In this document: piece by piece, positions 6,432 through 7,537 of the stretch
Position numbering within the stretch: position 1 is the first letter of the stretch
Layout of the letters: each line of letters opens with the position of its first letter
Position numbers and translations under genes: made by a program
Notes under the pieces: model-generated
Databases searched by the model: none
What the model was told of the DNA's origin: nothing
What the model saw: the letters and a program-made list of their open reading frames with translations, nothing else
Assembly: GCA_023255235.1 (NCBI GenBank)
Contig: JALRJA010000296.1
Span: forward strand, 1-7,537
Length of the DNA: 7,537 nt
Origin: Flaviramulus sp.
GTDB lineage: Bacteria > Bacteroidota > Bacteroidia > Flavobacteriales > Flavobacteriaceae
Reading direction: 5' to 3'

Positions 6432-6985
6432 TGAAAAACAAACAAACTTTATACATACTAAACATAGTCACAGCTATTTCTGTGACTATGTTTTTTTCTT
6501 GTAATGACAACCTTAAAGAAGTTCAAAAAATGGGCATTTCAGAAAATGAACCAATTGGGGTTGACTATAATATTAACTTAAAATATACCGATTCTGGTAG
6601 AGTAACTGCCAATCTTATTAGTACCAAAACATTAGATTATTCTAATAGAAATTTTCCGTTTCGTGAATTTGTAGATGGCGTAACGCTTTATATTTTTGAT
6701 AAAGACAATAAAAAAAACACTATAGTTGCCAATTATGCCATTGTTTTTACCAATACAGATTTAATAGAAATGCGAGACAATGTGGTAATTACTACTCATG
6801 ATAATAAAGTTTTAAAAACAGATCAGTTATTTTACGATCAAAAAAAAGAGTGGCTATATACCAATTACCCCGTATCTTTTAAAACAGAAACTGATATAAT
6901 TAACGGAAATGGTTTTGATTCAAATTCAAAATTCACAAACGCCGAAGTACTTGAAGTAACAGGCATTATCACACTTGAAGATTAA
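6431..6985 (+). CDS. lptC: LPS export protein LptC-like lipoprotein
   Basis: LptC bridges the inner-membrane LptB2FG exporter to LptA, passing lipopolysaccharide across the periplasm. The 184-residue protein has a lipoprotein signal peptide with lipobox MFFSC, lipidated Cys at residue 24. E. coli LptC is instead held by an uncleaved transmembrane helix. Residues 40-178 carry the LptC/OstA-like beta-jellyroll: PFREFVDGVTLYIFD (76-90), NTIVANYAIV (96-105), EMRDNVVITT (113-122) and LKTDQLFYDQKKEWLYT (128-144), ending in a VTGII strand. These segments match the Bacteroidota LptC pattern. The ATG at 6431 shares a base with the TPR gene's stop codon, indicating translational coupling. A terminator-like hairpin lies within codons 10-23. 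It is the last gene of the coaX array; lptA is not in the window. Confidence 0.85.
   Translation: MKNKQTLYILNIVTAISVTMFFSCNDNLKEVQKMGISENEPIGVDYNINLKYTDSGRVTANLISTKTLDYSNRNFPFREFVDGVTLYIFDKDNKKNTIVANYAIVFTNTDLIEMRDNVVITTHDNKVLKTDQLFYDQKKEWLYTNYPVSFKTETDIINGNGFDSNSKFTNAEVLEVTGIITLED
6460..6497 (+). terminator. Terminator-like hairpin inside the lptC signal-peptide codons
   Basis: AAACATAGTCACAG (6460-6473) and CTGTGACTATGTTT (6480-6493) are perfect 14-bp inverted arms around the loop CTATTT. T residues run from 6491 to 6497, then CTT. Using the inner 11 bp as stem, this is a textbook intrinsic terminator shape on the plus strand. It lies in frame within lptC, starting about 29 bases after the ATG, so translating ribosomes would melt it. 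Whether it terminates in the cell is not known; a translation-coupled attenuator or an mRNA processing/stability element are both possible. Confidence 0.55.
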
Positions 6986-7017
6986 TAGATTAAAGCGTCT
7001 TTTCTCTCAAACAATGA

Positions 7018-7070
7018 AAAACTAATAGATTTTTTTAATTAGCTAAAATTAGTTTTAAAAAGTGTTTTTT
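7018..7070 (+). terminator. Possible AT-rich terminator after lptC
   Basis: AAAACTAAT (7018-7026) and ATTAGTTTT (7048-7056) are perfect 9-bp arms around a 21-base loop that contains its own palindrome TTAGCTAA (7039-7046). A T-run follows after a few bases (7065-7070). It lies 33 bases after the lptC stop, where an operon terminator is expected. Only one GC pair is in the outer stem, so stability is low. Confidence 0.3.
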
Positions 7071-7130
7071 GTTTAAATGGTTGCTAATAAAAAGGAAAAA
7101 ATCAAAAATAAAAACTATTTAAAAATTAAG

Positions 7131-7138
7131 TATCTTTA
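7131..7138 (+). promoter_or_regulatory. Candidate -7 element for the small membrane protein/CNNM gene pair
   Basis: TATCTTTA is one base off TAnnTTTG and would start transcription near 7145, about 20 bases before the ATG at 7166. No clear -33 TTTG is seen. Together with the possible terminator upstream, it suggests a new transcription unit separate from the coaX-lptC array. Confidence 0.35.
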
Positions 7139-7165
7139 CGCTATAAAATAATCAAAAAAATCAAA

Positions 7166-7354
7166 ATGCGTTTCTCAAAATTTTTTCAATATGCCTACTT
7201 AGTATTTGCTGTTTTATTTTTATATGATGGCATTTCTAAATGGAACAACGATACATTAGGAGCTTACATTTCATTAGCATTGGCAGCACTTGCTGTTTTT
7301 GTGTTTTTCTTTAGAAAAAAGTTTAGAAAAAAATTTGATGACACAAATAATTAA
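7166..7354 (+). CDS. Small two-helix membrane protein (62 aa), unknown function
   Basis: I do not recognise a named family. The 62 residues contain two hydrophobic segments, about 7-24 (FQYAYLVFAVLFLYDGIS) and 32-49 (LGAYISLALAALAVFVFF region), joined by a short polar turn (KWNNDT). Basic residues near the N terminus (R2, K5) and the strongly basic tail RKKFRKKF (50-57) predict both ends in the cytoplasm with an outward loop. The basic tail is encoded by a tandem 12-base repeat. Only 6 bases separate its stop from the CNNM/hemolysin-family gene, so the two are very probably co-transcribed. An accessory role for that protein is plausible but unproven. The ORF is short, but its hydrophobic hairpin, candidate promoter and tight spacing argue that it is real. 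Confidence 0.75.
   Translation: MRFSKFFQYAYLVFAVLFLYDGISKWNNDTLGAYISLALAALAVFVFFFRKKFRKKFDDTNN
7310..7333 (+). repeat. Tandem 12-base repeat encoding FRKK-FRKK
   Basis: TTTAGAAAAAAG (7310-7321) is followed directly by TTTAGAAAAAAA (7322-7333), 11 of 12 bases identical. It encodes the repeated FRKK tetrapeptide at the cytoplasmic end of the small membrane protein. This looks like a local slippage duplication that kept the reading frame. Confidence 0.6.
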
Positions 7355-7360
7355 TAATTA

Positions 7361-7537
7361 ATGAGCATTTATGTAATTATCATAATTGTTTGTTTACTTC
7401 TTTCAGCCTTTTTTTCGGGTATGGAGATTGCCTATGTATCTTCAAACAAAATACATATAGAAATTGAAAAAAAGCAAGAAGGATTGCTTGCCAAAATATT
7501 AAGTAAACTTACCGCAAAACCGTCAAAATTTATAGCA
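7361..7537 (+). CDS. CNNM/hemolysin-family membrane protein (3'-truncated by window edge)
   Basis: Only the first 59 codons are in the window. The protein begins MSIYVIIIIVCLLLSAFFSG, a first transmembrane helix, followed by the conserved SGMEIAYVS segment (residues 19-27) typical of the CNNM (DUF21) domain. It then has a basic amphipathic stretch with a KIHIEIEKKQ start. CNNM proteins with paired CBS and CorC domains (YhdP/CorC/hemolysin C type) are linked to magnesium or cobalt efflux and resistance. The CBS and CorC parts would lie beyond the right edge and cannot be seen. Flavobacteria also carry the gliding protein GldE in this superfamily; the lptC-side context rather than gldD argues against GldE here, but this is not decided. 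The ATG at 7361 is 6 bases after the stop of the small membrane protein gene. Confidence 0.85.
   Translation, partial: MSIYVIIIIVCLLLSAFFSGMEIAYVSSNKIHIEIEKKQEGLLAKILSKLTAKPSKFIA

Noticed and set aside
6488..6985. ATG at 6488 as the true lptC start, making the hairpin a plain intergenic terminator
   Set aside because: That start would remove the basic N terminus and hydrophobic core needed for the lipoprotein signal, leaving MFFSC alone.

Overview
The window looks like ordinary chromosome of a marine or soil member of the Bacteroidota, most likely family Flavobacteriaceae. The evidence is the strongly AT-rich composition, the lack of clear Shine-Dalgarno sequences, several matches to the Bacteroidota -7 promoter element TAnnTTTG, signal peptides of the SQ/SQAQ type, and the gene set itself: a PqqB-like MBL hydrolase, and coaX followed by an outer-membrane protein, a TPR protein and lptC. 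I see no phage, insertion sequence, CRISPR array, rRNA or tRNA.

Layout. Bases 1-810 hold the 3' part of a PqqB-like metallo-beta-lactamase-fold hydrolase that runs in from the left edge. It converges on purU (formyltetrahydrofolate deformylase, minus strand, 805-1659), and the two genes overlap by 6 bases. A spacer of about 220 bases follows; its purU-proximal end carries a 14-base direct repeat. Next is an unrecognised, probably all-helical 131-residue protein on the minus strand (1878-2273), divergent from an Lrp/AsnC-family regulator (2396-2839).

From 2990 to 6985 lies a tight four-gene plus-strand array: coaX (type III pantothenate kinase), a beta-barrel outer-membrane protein with a signal peptide, an exported TPR protein, and an LptC-like lipoprotein of LPS export. 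Junctions are ATGA, a 23-base gap, and TAATG, so the genes are very likely co-transcribed. After a 180-base spacer come a 62-residue two-helix membrane protein and, 6 bases later, the first 59 codons of a CNNM/hemolysin-family membrane protein cut by the right edge.

How they work together. The second half of the window is mainly cell envelope: an outer-membrane barrel, an exported TPR protein and an LPS-transport lipoprotein, headed by a coenzyme A biosynthesis enzyme. The first half is metabolic and regulatory housekeeping.

The most unusual signal is a 14-bp perfect inverted repeat with a 6-base loop and a T-run, shaped like an intrinsic terminator but lying inside the signal-peptide codons of lptC (6460-6497). 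It could be a translation-coupled attenuator of LPS export. I found no clearly new multi-gene system; the two uncharacterised envelope proteins beside lptC are the best candidates for unexplored function.
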